From Peptococcaceae bacterium 1198_IL3148 (GTDB taxonomy: Bacteria; Bacillota; Desulfotomaculia; Desulfotomaculales; Desulfohalotomaculaceae), in contig JBAIYS010000001.1 of assembly GCA_036763105.1 (NCBI GenBank), positions 186,001 through 250,000 of the forward strand: a DNA stretch of 64,000 nucleotides. The letters run 5' to 3'. A program made the translations under genes and the position numbers. Within the stretch, counting starts at the first letter, position 1. Every line of letters starts with the position of its first letter. This document shows positions 1-8,838 of this stretch, piece after piece. Below the pieces are notes generated by a model. That model was not told the origin of the DNA. It did not search any database and saw only the letters and a program-made list of their open reading frames with translations.

Positions 1-43
1 TGTCGATGTATTCCCATTTTTTTGGTATATAATATGTGACACC

Positions 44-70
44 GTAGGGGCGACCAGAGGTCGCCTCTAC
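44..70. repeat. short GC-rich inverted repeat
   Basis: Two 12-base arms, GTAGGGGCGACC and GGTCGCCTCTAC, are complementary except for one position and are separated by AGA. It lies downstream of the exonuclease III gene, which ends at 111 on the minus strand, so it could help end that transcript. There is no clear T-run, and it looks more like a dispersed palindromic unit. Confidence 0.55.
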
Positions 71-110
71 TACATTTTTCCACAATAGGTGGTGTGGCTG
101 AATGGATATC

Positions 111-890
111 TCACAACTCAAACTCCGCCACAATGAAGGTGTGATCTGATGGTTTTTCTTTAAGCCTAGGTTCTTTATCTATCCAAGCCTGGGTGGAAAG
201 TTGCGCCAACGGTTTAGTGGCCCAAATGTGGTCCAACCGCCAACCAACATTGCGTTGTACGCCATTGGGAATCCGATAGTCCCAAAAGGTAAAGTTGCCT
301 CCCTCTGGCTGATGTTGCCGAAAAACGTCAACAAAGCCCCACTCTTTCACTTGGTTCAACACTTTATGTTCTTCGGGATGAAACATCACCCGTCCCCGCA
401 GCCTTTTGGGATCGTGGACATCAATATCCTCCAGCGCCACATTAAAATCTCCCAGCCAAAGCAATGGGGCGTCTGGCCTAAAGTGGTGAGCAAAATACTG
501 ACGCATATGGCTGATATAACTTAGCTTATAGGCAAACTTAGGGCTATTAACATCTTGGCCCTGGGGAATATAACTGTTTACCACCGGAATGCCCTTGACC
601 ACCGCTTTAATGAACCGGGCTTCACCACTGTCCGCCGGAAATCCCAATTCTTTACTGACATCGGTAATTTCATGGGGACTAACGATGGCAACACCGTTAT
701 AGGATTTCTGCCCATTAAAAACCACATTAAAACCGGCAGCCTTAATGTCAGCTAATGGAAACTGCTCATCACTCACTTTAGTTTCTTGAATGCACAGCAC
801 GTCCGGTTGATTTTTATCTAACCATTCAGTCAATATGCCCAATCGGGCTCTAATGGAATTAACATTAAAGCTGGCCACTTTAAACTTCAT
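111..890 (-). CDS. xthA: exodeoxyribonuclease III (AP endonuclease)
   Basis: This 259-residue protein belongs to the exonuclease III/APE1 family. These cytoplasmic, Mg-dependent enzymes cut DNA at abasic sites and remove 3' blocking groups in base excision repair. The full set of family motifs is visible: NVNSIRAR at the N-terminus, the metal-binding QETK (E36), GDFN in the middle, and the C-terminal PSDH with D249 and H250 as catalytic residues. The length is normal for the family. The ATG at 888-890 is preceded by an AGGATG-type ribosome binding site. It is encoded next to a cupin gene on the same strand with a 21-base gap and may be cotranscribed with it. Confidence 0.96.
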   Translation of the reverse strand: MKFKVASFNVNSIRARLGILTEWLDKNQPDVLCIQETKVSDEQFPLADIKAAGFNVVFNGQKSYNGVAIVSPHEITDVSKELGFPADSGEARFIKAVVKGIPVVNSYIPQGQDVNSPKFAYKLSYISHMRQYFAHHFRPDAPLLWLGDFNVALEDIDVHDPKRLRGRVMFHPEEHKVLNQVKEWGFVDVFRQHQPEGGNFTFWDYRIPNGVQRNVGWRLDHIWATKPLAQLSTQAWIDKEPRLKEKPSDHTFIVAEFEL

Positions 891-911
891 GCTTAATCAT
901 CCTAATCTGTA

Positions 912-1250
912 TTAACTTTCAAAATTAGCCAATAGGTAGACGTCCTGATCGGTGTTATTTTTTACCCCATGCTCTACTCCCGCCGGTGCGGCCGCCACTG
1001 CCCCTTGGCCACAATCCACCCGTTCCCCGTTAACCAACACACTTCCCACACCACTGATAAAATAAAATACTTCGGTTACATCATGGGTATGGGGCAAAAT
1101 TTCACCACCGGGGACAATTTTAACAAACATATTTTTAAAGCCTAGCCCCTCTTCGCCAGATAGTATCGGGTTGACAAAAACCCCTGGGCTGGTGGCATGG
1201 GGCTTCCACTCTCCTTCTTTAATATTAAACACCAACGTTTTTTTAATCAT
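912..1250 (-). CDS. small single-domain cupin protein
   Basis: This 112-residue protein is a single beta-barrel cupin. Motif 1 is visible as H54, H56 and E60 followed by the FYFISG turn. Motif 2 is visible as PAGVEH with H94. These residues normally bind one divalent metal. Small cupins have very varied roles, from sugar isomerases to ligand sensors, so the substrate cannot be told from sequence. The start is supported by a GGAGG site before the ATG at 1250. It lies upstream of xthA and is transcribed divergently from the ferredoxin/aldehyde oxidoreductase pair, sharing a roughly 150-base intergenic region. Confidence 0.9.
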   Translation of the reverse strand: MIKKTLVFNIKEGEWKPHATSPGVFVNPILSGEEGLGFKNMFVKIVPGGEILPHTHDVTEVFYFISGVGSVLVNGERVDCGQGAVAAAPAGVEHGVKNNTDQDVYLLANFES

Positions 1251-1357
1251 CTTCAGTTGCCTCCTTATTTATTGCATGGTATGAATTGAATATATTTTTA
1301 TTATTTCCACAATCATTATACTTTCCCTTTTTTGTTGCTGATTTAATGCATATGACA

Positions 1358-1374
1358 ACAATTTATTGTATAAT
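1358..1374 (+). promoter_or_regulatory. probable -10 region and small dyad before the ferredoxin gene
   Basis: A TATAAT hexamer at 1369-1374 lies about 20 bases before the AGGAGG site of the ferredoxin gene. It overlaps the palindrome ACAATTTATTGT at 1358-1369. No good -35 box is seen at the usual distance, so an activator may be needed. The call rests only on these sequence features. Confidence 0.4.
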
Positions 1375-1403
1375 ATGTGAAATCTTTCTTTTAGGAGGGG
1401 CTT

Positions 1404-1817
1404 ATTACGGCTAAAATACTACACGTTAAGGATATGACCAAATGTATCGGTTGCTACTCCTGCATGCTGGCCTGTGCCCGCACCACCAAGCGCAGTTTCT
1501 CCCCCACCAAGGCCGCTCTACAAATTAGAACCGCCGGGGGACTGCAAAGCAAGTTCATTGCGGATATCTGCCGGGGTTGTCTGGATGCTCCCTGTGCCAC
1601 CGCATGTCACTCCAACGCCTTAATTGCCCGGGACGGTGGTGGCGTACGCTTTAATGCTAAAAAATGCATTGGCTGCGGTGATTGTGTAGAGGCTTGTATT
1701 ATCGGAGTACTGGAGTTTGACCAGCAAAATAATCAGCCCTTGGCCTGTATTCAATGCGGTACCTGTGTCCGCTACTGTCCACACCAGGTGCTGATAATGG
1801 AGGAAAGGTCGATATGA
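1404..1817 (+). CDS. four-cluster polyferredoxin, electron partner of the aldehyde oxidoreductase
   Basis: The protein carries four CxxCxxC-type cysteine groups: CIGCYSC, CRGCLDAPC, CIGCGDC and CIQCGTC. This is a pattern for up to four [4Fe-4S] clusters, as in the electron-transfer subunits that serve AOR-type tungsten enzymes. The first ATG (1434) has only AAGGA one base upstream, too close to work. A strong AGGAGG at 1393-1398 instead points to an in-frame ATT at 1404, which would give (M)TAKILHVKDMTKCIGC. A TAG closes the frame at 1392-1394, so no GTG or TTG start is available. The stop TGA overlaps the ATG of the next gene, so the two are probably translationally coupled. Confidence 0.85.
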   Translation: MTAKILHVKDMTKCIGCYSCMLACARTTKRSFSPTKAALQIRTAGGLQSKFIADICRGCLDAPCATACHSNALIARDGGGVRFNAKKCIGCGDCVEACIIGVLEFDQQNNQPLACIQCGTCVRYCPHQVLIMEERSI

Positions 1818-3550
1818 TGACACGCAATCTAAAAATTTTAGACATTAATTTAAATGAACAACGACTGGAAGTTCACCACCGCCAAGACCTCAGCCCCTTT
1901 TTAGGGGGTATTGCTTTGGCTACCAAACTATATGCTGAACTGAGCAACGCCGCGGCAGACCCGCTGGCGCCAGAGCAACCATTAATTTTGGCCAACGGCC
2001 CGCTGTCTACCATTTTTCCGGTGGTAACCAAAGTGGTGGCCGTTTTTAAATCACCTTTAACCGGTGAATGGGGCGAAAGTTACGCTGGCATGAGACTGGC
2101 ACTGGCCATGCGCTTGGCAGGCTTCCGGGCCATTGTTATCCGCGGCCGGGCCAAAGGACCCACATATTTATCCATCGGCCCCAATGGCGTCAAATTTAAA
2201 AACGCCACCGCCCTTTGGGGACTAAACGTGGGAGAAACCGGTAGCATACTGAGGCGGCTGGAACCCGGTAGCGGTCACCGCAGCTGTCTGCGCATTGGTC
2301 CTGCCGGTGAAAAATGTGTCCGCTATGCCAATGTAAACGTGGATACCTACCGCCATTTCGGACGTTTGGGCCTGGGTGCGGTCTTTGGTGCCAAAAATCT
2401 TAAGGCGGTGGTCATTCATGGTGACAAAAATGAATCGATACCGGACTTTAAGACATATAACCAAGTTTACCAAGATATTTATCAGCGGGTGGTCAATACC
2501 GATATTATGGATAAATACCACGGCATTGGCACCGCCATTAATGTCAATGCTCTCAATAACCTGGGGGGCTTGCCCACCAAAAATCTACAATCCGGCACCT
2601 TTGAGCATGCCCACAACATCAGTGGCGAAGCCTTCGCCGAACAAAGCCTAATCAGAAAAATGGCCTGCTCCGGTTGCCCGGTGGGTTGTATCCACATTGG
2701 CTTGCGGCGGCGGGAATTTGGTCCGGGCTATGAATATGAATCTAAAGGAATTTCCTACGATCACGAGTTGATATTTGCCCTCGGTTCCTTCTTAGGCATG
2801 TCCTCCCAAGAAAAGGTTTATGATTTGATCGATATGGTTGAGGAGTTGGGGTTAGATGCCATCAGTGCCGGAGTAGTATTGGGGTGGGTTACCGAGGCCT
2901 ATCAAAATGGGCTAATTGATGAAAAGACCCTCGGTACCAGCGTAGCCTTTGATGATACCCGCGGATACTTAGAAGTGTTAAAAAATATTGTCTATCCCCC
3001 CAACAGCTTTTATGCCACGCTGGCCAAAGGGACTGAAACAGCCGCCCAACAATATGGCGGTTTAGATTACGCCATTGCCTTGGGCAAAACAGAAATTCCT
3101 GGTTACCACACCGGCCACGCCAATGTGATTGGCCTAGCGGTGGGGGCTAGACACTCCCATCTGGATAATGCCGGTTATTCGGTGGATCAAAAAAACCGAG
3201 AGCAAAATAACCCGGAACAAATGGTTGCCACATTGGTTAAAGAAGAAAAGTGGCGCAACGTCTTAAATAGCCTGTGCATCTGCCTGTTTGCCCGGGGTAT
3301 TTATGACGAAGATACCGTGGTGGCGGCACTAAACTCAATTGGCATTGAAACAAATGTTGCAGCATTGAACCAACTGGGGGAAGACATCTTTAAGCTAAAG
3401 CACCAACTGCGCACCCAAATGGGCTACAATATCGAAGAGTTGCGGTTCCCCAAGCGGTTCTTTGAAACCCAGTCTTTAACCGGCATACTTAAGCCAGAGA
3501 CAATTGATAAGATGCTGGCTATTTATAAGCAACAGTTGAGCAGCGAATAA
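1814..3550 (+). CDS. aor: aldehyde ferredoxin oxidoreductase (tungsten/molybdenum enzyme)
   Basis: This 578-residue protein belongs to the AOR family, which oxidises aldehydes (or reduces acids) with ferredoxin, using a tungsto- or molybdo-bispterin and one [4Fe-4S] cluster. The N-terminal domain, with GPLSTIFP and the IGPAGEKCVRYANV loop, binds the pterin. Cluster ligands are visible as C285-x2-C288-x3-C292, with a fourth candidate at C488 or C490. The two adjacent ATGs at 1814 and 1817 follow a GGAAAGG site, and the first overlaps the ferredoxin stop. The physiological aldehyde is unknown. The dedicated polyferredoxin upstream suggests electrons pass through it rather than directly to soluble ferredoxin. 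Confidence 0.93.
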   Translation: MMTRNLKILDINLNEQRLEVHHRQDLSPFLGGIALATKLYAELSNAAADPLAPEQPLILANGPLSTIFPVVTKVVAVFKSPLTGEWGESYAGMRLALAMRLAGFRAIVIRGRAKGPTYLSIGPNGVKFKNATALWGLNVGETGSILRRLEPGSGHRSCLRIGPAGEKCVRYANVNVDTYRHFGRLGLGAVFGAKNLKAVVIHGDKNESIPDFKTYNQVYQDIYQRVVNTDIMDKYHGIGTAINVNALNNLGGLPTKNLQSGTFEHAHNISGEAFAEQSLIRKMACSGCPVGCIHIGLRRREFGPGYEYESKGISYDHELIFALGSFLGMSSQEKVYDLIDMVEELGLDAISAGVVLGWVTEAYQNGLIDEKTLGTSVAFDDTRGYLEVLKNIVYPPNSFYATLAKGTETAAQQYGGLDYAIALGKTEIPGYHTGHANVIGLAVGARHSHLDNAGYSVDQKNREQNNPEQMVATLVKEEKWRNVLNSLCICLFARGIYDEDTVVAALNSIGIETNVAALNQLGEDIFKLKHQLRTQMGYNIEELRFPKRFFETQSLTGILKPETIDKMLAIYKQQLSSE

Positions 3551-3648
3551 TATTGCTGTAAAATATAGTAAAAGATTGTAATTGACAATAGTTTGTAAAT
3601 GTTATTTAGTCCATATAATAATACTAAGAAATAGCGGGGTGATTGTTT

Positions 3649-4095
3649 ATGAAGGCCAAGGATATTATGACCACAGAAGTTATCACCGTCACAGAGGACA
3701 CAGCCATTGAACAAATTGCTAAAATATTAAGCGAAAATCGCATCTCGGGGGTACCGGTGGTTAACGGCGAGGGTAAAATTAAAGGAATTGTTACCGAGGG
3801 CGATTTGCTACACAAAATCTCCAATCCAAGGGTACCGGGTTTTGTGGGCCTACTGGGGGGTATTATTTATTTTAACAGCCTTGACGAGTACAAGGATGAT
3901 CTCAAAAAATTAGCCGCCATGAAGGCAGAGGAAATTATGACCACCGATATAACAACGGTATCTGCAGATGCAAATGTAGAGGATATGGCCACACTAATGG
4001 TTGAGCGAGGTATAAAGCGCTTGCCGGTGGTGGAAAAGGATAAAGTAATCGGTATTATTAGCCGGGCTGACATCATTAGAACCATGGCTCGATAA
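3649..4095 (+). CDS. tandem CBS domain protein
   Basis: The 148-residue protein is made only of two CBS repeats. The first begins AKDIMTTEVITV (residues 3-57) and the second AEEIMTTDITTV (about residues 93-148), with a short linker between. CBS pairs (Bateman modules) normally bind adenine nucleotides and act as energy sensors, here without a fused effector domain. The ATG at 3649 follows GGGGTGA at a normal distance. A TTG six bases upstream is less likely. A strong terminator follows, so it is probably a single-gene unit. The target of regulation cannot be deduced. Confidence 0.88.
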   Translation: MKAKDIMTTEVITVTEDTAIEQIAKILSENRISGVPVVNGEGKIKGIVTEGDLLHKISNPRVPGFVGLLGGIIYFNSLDEYKDDLKKLAAMKAEEIMTTDITTVSADANVEDMATLMVERGIKRLPVVEKDKVIGIISRADIIRTMAR

Positions 4096-4099
4096 TACT

Positions 4100-4140
4100 A
4101 AGCACAGTGATTAGTTCAAAAAACTAACCTGTGCTTTTTC
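4100..4140 (+). terminator. intrinsic terminator after the CBS gene
   Basis: The outer stem AAGCACAG/CTGTGCTT and inner stem TTAGTT/AACTAA form one long hairpin, followed by TTTTTC. Confidence 0.85.
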
Positions 4141-4221
4141 ATTTTAGTTACGTTTTTATTCTAGCCACGTTATAAAGTATAATTAGTAAATATAGTTGTA
4201 ATCAGTTGGGGTGATGTTGCA

Positions 4222-4905
4222 ATGAAGATTTTGCTGGTGGAAGACGATAAGACAATCGCATCTGCCCTTGAATACTCGTTACAGCAAGAACACTTTGACA
4301 CTGTTCTTTGCTTTAATGCTGAATCTGCCAAAAAGGTGTTGGCAGCTGAATTGGATCAATTGGATTTATGTTTGTTCGATTTATCTCTACCGGATGGCAG
4401 TGGCTATGAATTATGTACCATTGTGAAAGAGCAGCGGGATATTCCTGTCATATTTTTATCGGCCATTGATGACGAGGTCAATGTGGTGATGGGGCTAGAC
4501 ATGGGAGCCGATGATTATATTACTAAGCCCTTTCGCATTCGCGAGCTGCTTTCTCGGATTAAAACGGTTTTACGGCGATACCATAAACAACCCCAGGCCA
4601 AAGCCATGATAGAGATAGATAATATCCAGATTAACACGCTGGAAGGCAAGGTTTATAAAAGCGGAGCGGAAGTAATTCTCACCGCTTTAGAGCATCGCTT
4701 ACTGCTGATCTTCACTAACCATATCGGACAGGTTCTCTCCCGCAATCAACTTTTAGAGCAGATTTGGGATATGGCCGGAGACTTTGTAAACGATAATACA
4801 CTAACGGTTTATATCAAAAGGCTGCGTGAAAAGTTAGAAGATAATCCCCAAAATCCCACCCTGATTAAAACAGTGCGGGGTTTAGGTTATAAGGTTGGTG
4901 GTTAG
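4222..4905 (+). CDS. OmpR/PhoB-family response regulator
   Basis: The 227-residue protein has a receiver domain (residues 1-120) with acidic residues D8 and D9, phosphoacceptor D53, S80 and K102. A winged-helix DNA-binding domain follows (about 126-225). It has no visible damage. It starts at the ATG after GGGGTG and ends one base before the ATG of the cognate kinase, so the two were a classical operon. The ABC exporter downstream suggests an antimicrobial peptide or cell-envelope stress system of the Bce/Van type. Because the kinase is frameshifted, the regulator may now be unphosphorylated, or may be served by another kinase or by small phosphodonors. Direct GTCA repeats at 5922-5948 are a likely binding site. 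Confidence 0.93.
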   Translation: MKILLVEDDKTIASALEYSLQQEHFDTVLCFNAESAKKVLAAELDQLDLCLFDLSLPDGSGYELCTIVKEQRDIPVIFLSAIDDEVNVVMGLDMGADDYITKPFRIRELLSRIKTVLRRYHKQPQAKAMIEIDNIQINTLEGKVYKSGAEVILTALEHRLLLIFTNHIGQVLSRNQLLEQIWDMAGDFVNDNTLTVYIKRLREKLEDNPQNPTLIKTVRGLGYKVGG

Positions 4906-4906
4906 C

Positions 4907-5901
4907 ATGTTGCGCAACCGAGAAATCCAACTTCTACTACTGTCAATGACCGCAATTAGTGTTGTGGCAACGATTGTGGCAGCCTACCCGCTGTCGCATT
5001 ACTTGTTTTCACTACTTCTGCTTTATTAATTGGCACCAGCCTATGGTTTACAAAGTGGCGATATCGCGAAATAGCAAAATTGTCCGGCTATTTGCGTCAA
5101 ATATGTGGCGGTGATTACTGGCTAGATGTGCGGGATAACCGGGAAGGCGAGCTAAGCATTTTAAAAAACGATATTTATAAAGTGACATTAATGTTATCAG
5201 AACAGCGCTCATTTTTACAACAAGATAAAATCCGGCTCACCAATGCCATTTCCGACATATCCCACCAGCTTAAAACCCCCCTTACCTCCATGATGGTAAT
5301 GGCAGATTTATTAAATGATGCTAACCTGCCGACAGCCAAAAGAACCGAATTCACCCGCAATATTGGTATTCAGTTGGAACGGATGGAATGGCTGGTTTCT
5401 TCACTATTAAAACTTTCCAAAATTGATGTCGGAACCATTCAATTTAAAAAGGAGCAAATACCGGTAAAGCAGCTAATGCAAAAGGCCCTCGAACCAGTGC
5501 TTGTTCCGCTGGATATTAAAGAACAAGCCGTTACGGTAACAGGCGCAGATACCGTCTCCTTTGTTGGCGATTTAAATTGGACAGCCGAAGCAATAATTAA
5601 TATATTAAAAAATTGTGTGGAGCATACTCAACAGGGTGGAGTAATCTCCATTTCCTTTGCAGAAAACCCGCTTTTTACCGAAATAGTGATTGCCGATAAC
5701 GGTAAAGGTATCCCCAAGGAAGATTTGCCCTATATTTTTAAACGCTTTTACAAAGGAAAAAATGCCAGTGAAGATAGCGTCGGCATTGGTCTGGCCATGG
5801 CCCACAGCATTATCACCAGTCAAAATGGAGATATTGTTGTTAGGAGTGAGCAGCAAAAGGGTACCCAGTTTACAATTAAGTTCTACAAGCAAGTCATATA
5901 A
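4907..5901 (+). pseudogene. sensor histidine kinase with a frameshift in its N-terminal membrane region
   Basis: Translation from the ATG at 4907 gives MLRNREIQLLLL and a first membrane helix, then stops at TAA 5027-5029. The next membrane helix (ALLVFTTSALLIG) and the rest of the kinase continue in another frame, with the switch between about 4985 and 4995. One missing base, or two extra, would explain it. The cytoplasmic part is intact: the H-box ISHQLKTPLTS, the N-box NILKNCVEH, DNGKGI and GIGLAMAHS. A TTG at 5080 could start a truncated soluble kinase. The damage could be real or a sequencing error. The broken permease downstream in the same cluster favours real decay. Confidence 0.82.
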
Positions 5902-5921
5902 AAACGTTAAGTGACTAAATT

Positions 5922-5964
5922 GTCATTTTGCAGTCACTGAAAAGTCATTTTAGGCAGATATACT
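5922..5964 (+). promoter_or_regulatory. phased GTCA direct repeats and -10 box before the ABC transporter
   Basis: GTCA occurs at 5922, 5933 and 5944, exactly 11 bases apart. TATACT at 5959-5964 serves as a -10. There is no good -35 box. This layout is typical of activation by an OmpR-type regulator bound on one face of the helix. The regulator at 4222 is the obvious candidate. Confidence 0.55.
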
Positions 5965-5992
5965 GAAGCCATCAAATCATGTAGGTTTTACT

Positions 5993-6676
5993 ATGGAAAT
6001 ACTCAAAATAGAACATCTGTCTAAAATTTATGGCCAAGGCGAAACAGCAGTAAAGGCCCTTGATGATGTCTCCTTTTCTGTGAACAAAGGTGAATTTATC
6101 GCCATTATCGGTCCCTCGGGGTCAGGAAAATCAACACTTTTGCACCTGCTTGGCGGTGTGGATAGACCTTCGAGCGGCAAGGTTTTTGTTGATAACACCG
6201 ACATCTATCAACTTGATGAAACCCAACTGGCCATATTCCGGCGCAGACAAATTGGCTTGATTTATCAGTTTTACAACCTAATTCCGGTGCTAACGGTAGA
6301 AGAAAATATTACATTGCCCTTGTTGCTGGATGAACATCAGGTGGATAAAAAACAGTTTAACGACATCGTGAAGATATTAAATTTAGAAAATCGCTTGCAC
6401 CATCTGCCCAATCAGCTTTCTGGCGGGCAACAACAACGGGTCTCCATTGGTAGAGCGCTAATCAGTAATCCTACCGTGATGCTGGCAGACGAGCCAACTG
6501 GGAATTTAGATAGCAAGAACAGTGGCGAAATCATCGACCTATTAAAAATGTTCAATAAAACCTACAATCAAACCTTGATGGTTATTACCCACGATGAGCG
6601 CATTGCCCTGCAAGCAGATCGGGTAATATCCATTGAAGATGGCAGGATTGCCAAAGATGAGGTGATTCGTCCATGA
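5993..6676 (+). CDS. ABC transporter ATP-binding protein, MacB/LolD/BceA type
   Basis: This 227-residue ATPase has Walker A GPSGSGKST (residues 40-48), a Q-loop in IYQFYNLIP, the signature LSGGQQQR, Walker B VMLADEPTGNLDS and an H-loop TH near the C-terminus. EPTGNLDS is characteristic of the MacB/LolD/FtsE/BceA group, which works with FtsX-type permeases. The gene appears intact and its stop overlaps the permease ATG (ATGA at 6673-6676). The expected function is resistance to, or export of, antimicrobial peptides. The permease it serves is damaged, so the pair may be inactive. Confidence 0.92.
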   Translation: MEILKIEHLSKIYGQGETAVKALDDVSFSVNKGEFIAIIGPSGSGKSTLLHLLGGVDRPSSGKVFVDNTDIYQLDETQLAIFRRRQIGLIYQFYNLIPVLTVEENITLPLLLDEHQVDKKQFNDIVKILNLENRLHHLPNQLSGGQQQRVSIGRALISNPTVMLADEPTGNLDSKNSGEIIDLLKMFNKTYNQTLMVITHDERIALQADRVISIEDGRIAKDEVIRP

Positions 6677-8792
6677 ACATTGTCAACAAACTAACCATCA
6701 GACATTTAAAGCAAAACAAAAGGCGCACGTTGGTGACAATTATTGGTGTAATTATCTCCGTCGCCATGGTGACAGCGGTTACCACCCTTGGGGTGTCCTT
6801 TATGGAATTATTTCAAAGGCAGGTCATTGCCACTGAAGGAGAATGGCATGTTCTTTATAAGGATGTGAACAAAGATCAGCTTGAGGCCATTAAAAACGAT
6901 GAGGCAACCAAAACCCTTGTGGTTTCCAAAGATCGTGGCTATGCCCTTTTAGAAGGGGGACAAAATGACTATAAACCATATTTGTTTATCAAGGAATATA
7001 ATCCCCAGGGCTTTAAGCAGTTTCCCATTGAGTTAAGTAAAGGACGGCTACCGCAAGTGGCCAATGAAGTTGTACTCTCAGAAGAAATTACTGACAACGC
7101 CAAAGTAGAATACCAGATTGGTGATAGTATCCAACTTAATATTGGCCAACGATTGATCGCTGAAGGAGAAGCCAGTGGCAAAGTGCTGACCCAGTATGAG
7201 CCACTACAAACGATGGACGGTGAAAAAAACGAAACCATAAAAACCGACCAAACGGAAAACTACACAGTTGTCGGCATTATAAAGCGCCCCACTTGGGAAC
7301 CGGCATGGGCGCCGGGATATACAGTCATTGGTTATATAGATGAAAGCATGGTTAGTACAAATAATACCGTCAATGCCACCGTTGTATTGAATAAAATCAA
7401 CCGGTCATTATACGTCCATGCAGAAGAACTGGCTCAGCAAAACAACATCAAAAAAGTGGATTTTAATAATAGTTTACTGCGCTATTATGGTGTCACCGAT
7501 AACGATAACTTGCATAGCACCCTCTACTCATTATCTGCCACCATTATGGCGGTCATTGTCATCGGTTCAGTTTCTTTAATTTATAACGCCTTTGCCATTT
7601 CGGTCTCAGAGCGTTCTCGTCATTTAGGCATGCTGGCCAGTGTTGGCGCTACCAAAAGGCAGAAGAGAAACTCAGTATTTTTTGAGGGTGCAATCATTGG
7701 TTTAATCAGCATCCCCCTTGGCATCATTTCCGGTCTGTTGGGAATTGGCATTACCTTTTGGTGCATTAATCCGATGATCCAAGGAATCTTTAGCGCAACT
7801 GAGAAGTTAACGGTATCCGTCACCCCAGCATCCATCTTGGTTGCCTGTACAGTTTCAATACTAACAATTTTTATTTCCACCTACCTGCCAGCCAAAAAAG
7901 CATCTAAGATCTCTGCCATTGATGCCATTCGGCAAACAACTGATGTTAAGCTTAGCTACAAAATTCAGATAGTTTATCTGGAATTGTCATTGATACCATC
8001 CCTTATAAAGATATGGCAACCAGAAAATATGTGGAAACCAAGACTATAAATACAGAAGTTGGTCAAAACATTGATTTGTTCTACACTGATTTGGAAACAG
8101 AAGAAGAGAGCTATTTGAATAAAATAAAAATTGCCGCCTTGACAGATCAGACTCCGATGGGTGTCTTCCCAACGGGGTTAGGTGGATTAAATATCATTGT
8201 CTCCCAACAGGTGATGGATCAATTGATTGGTGATAAAGAGGTTGCCAGCACCAATGTTCAAACCAAACTCTTTCTCAAAAGCAATGAACCATTAAAAACA
8301 CAGCATCAAATTGAAGATATGAAAAATAACAATGTGTATGTTCACAATCTGTTCCAAGCTAGACAACAAGAAGAGCAGATAATCCTGCTAATGTCAGTGT
8401 TTACCTATGGCTTTATCGTGTTAATTACATTGATATCTATTGCCAACATTTTTAACACCGTCTCCACCAGCATTTCGCTACGCACACGGGAGTTTGCAAT
8501 GCTGAAATCAGTCGGTGTGACACCAAAGGGCTTTAACAAAATGATCAACTATGAAAGTATTTTTTATGGCGTCAAAGCGTTGCTCTACGGGCTTCCAATC
8601 AGCATAGTTGTAATGTATCTAATCCACAGATCACTACAACACAGCTTTAGTTATGGATTTACACTACCATGGGCAAGCATTTTATACGTCATTGCCGCGG
8701 TGTTTATCATCGTTACCTCTGCAATGTTATACGCCAGCGCCAAGGTCAAAAAAGAAAACATTATCGATGCCCTAAAGCAGGAAAACATCTAG
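6673..8792 (+). pseudogene. FtsX/MacB-family ABC permease, interrupted by an internal deletion with frameshift
   Basis: The first reading frame (6673-8049) encodes the N-terminal half: a helix near residues 20-40, an extracytoplasmic domain and three helices ending with SAIDAIRQTTDVKLS. It then runs into unrelated residues. From about 7963 the second frame encodes a different part of the family (IDTIPYKDMATRKYVETK onward) and continues through three more helices to the normal C-terminus DALKQENI at 8792. Family members normally have a helix and a long extracytoplasmic segment between these points. About 200 residues therefore appear to be missing, and the junction is out of frame. The family comparison is from memory; the frame change is seen directly. 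Confidence 0.8.
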
Positions 8793-8800
8793 GTTGCAAT

Positions 8801-8836
8801 TAAAAAACTCGGTCTTTAATAGATCGAGTTTTTTCG
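8801..8836. terminator. bidirectional terminator between the permease and yyaL-like genes
   Basis: The arms AAAAAACTCG and CGAGTTTTTT flank a weaker inner stem. There is an A-run on the left and a T-run on the right, so it can end both convergent transcripts. Confidence 0.85.
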
Positions 8837-8838
8837 CT

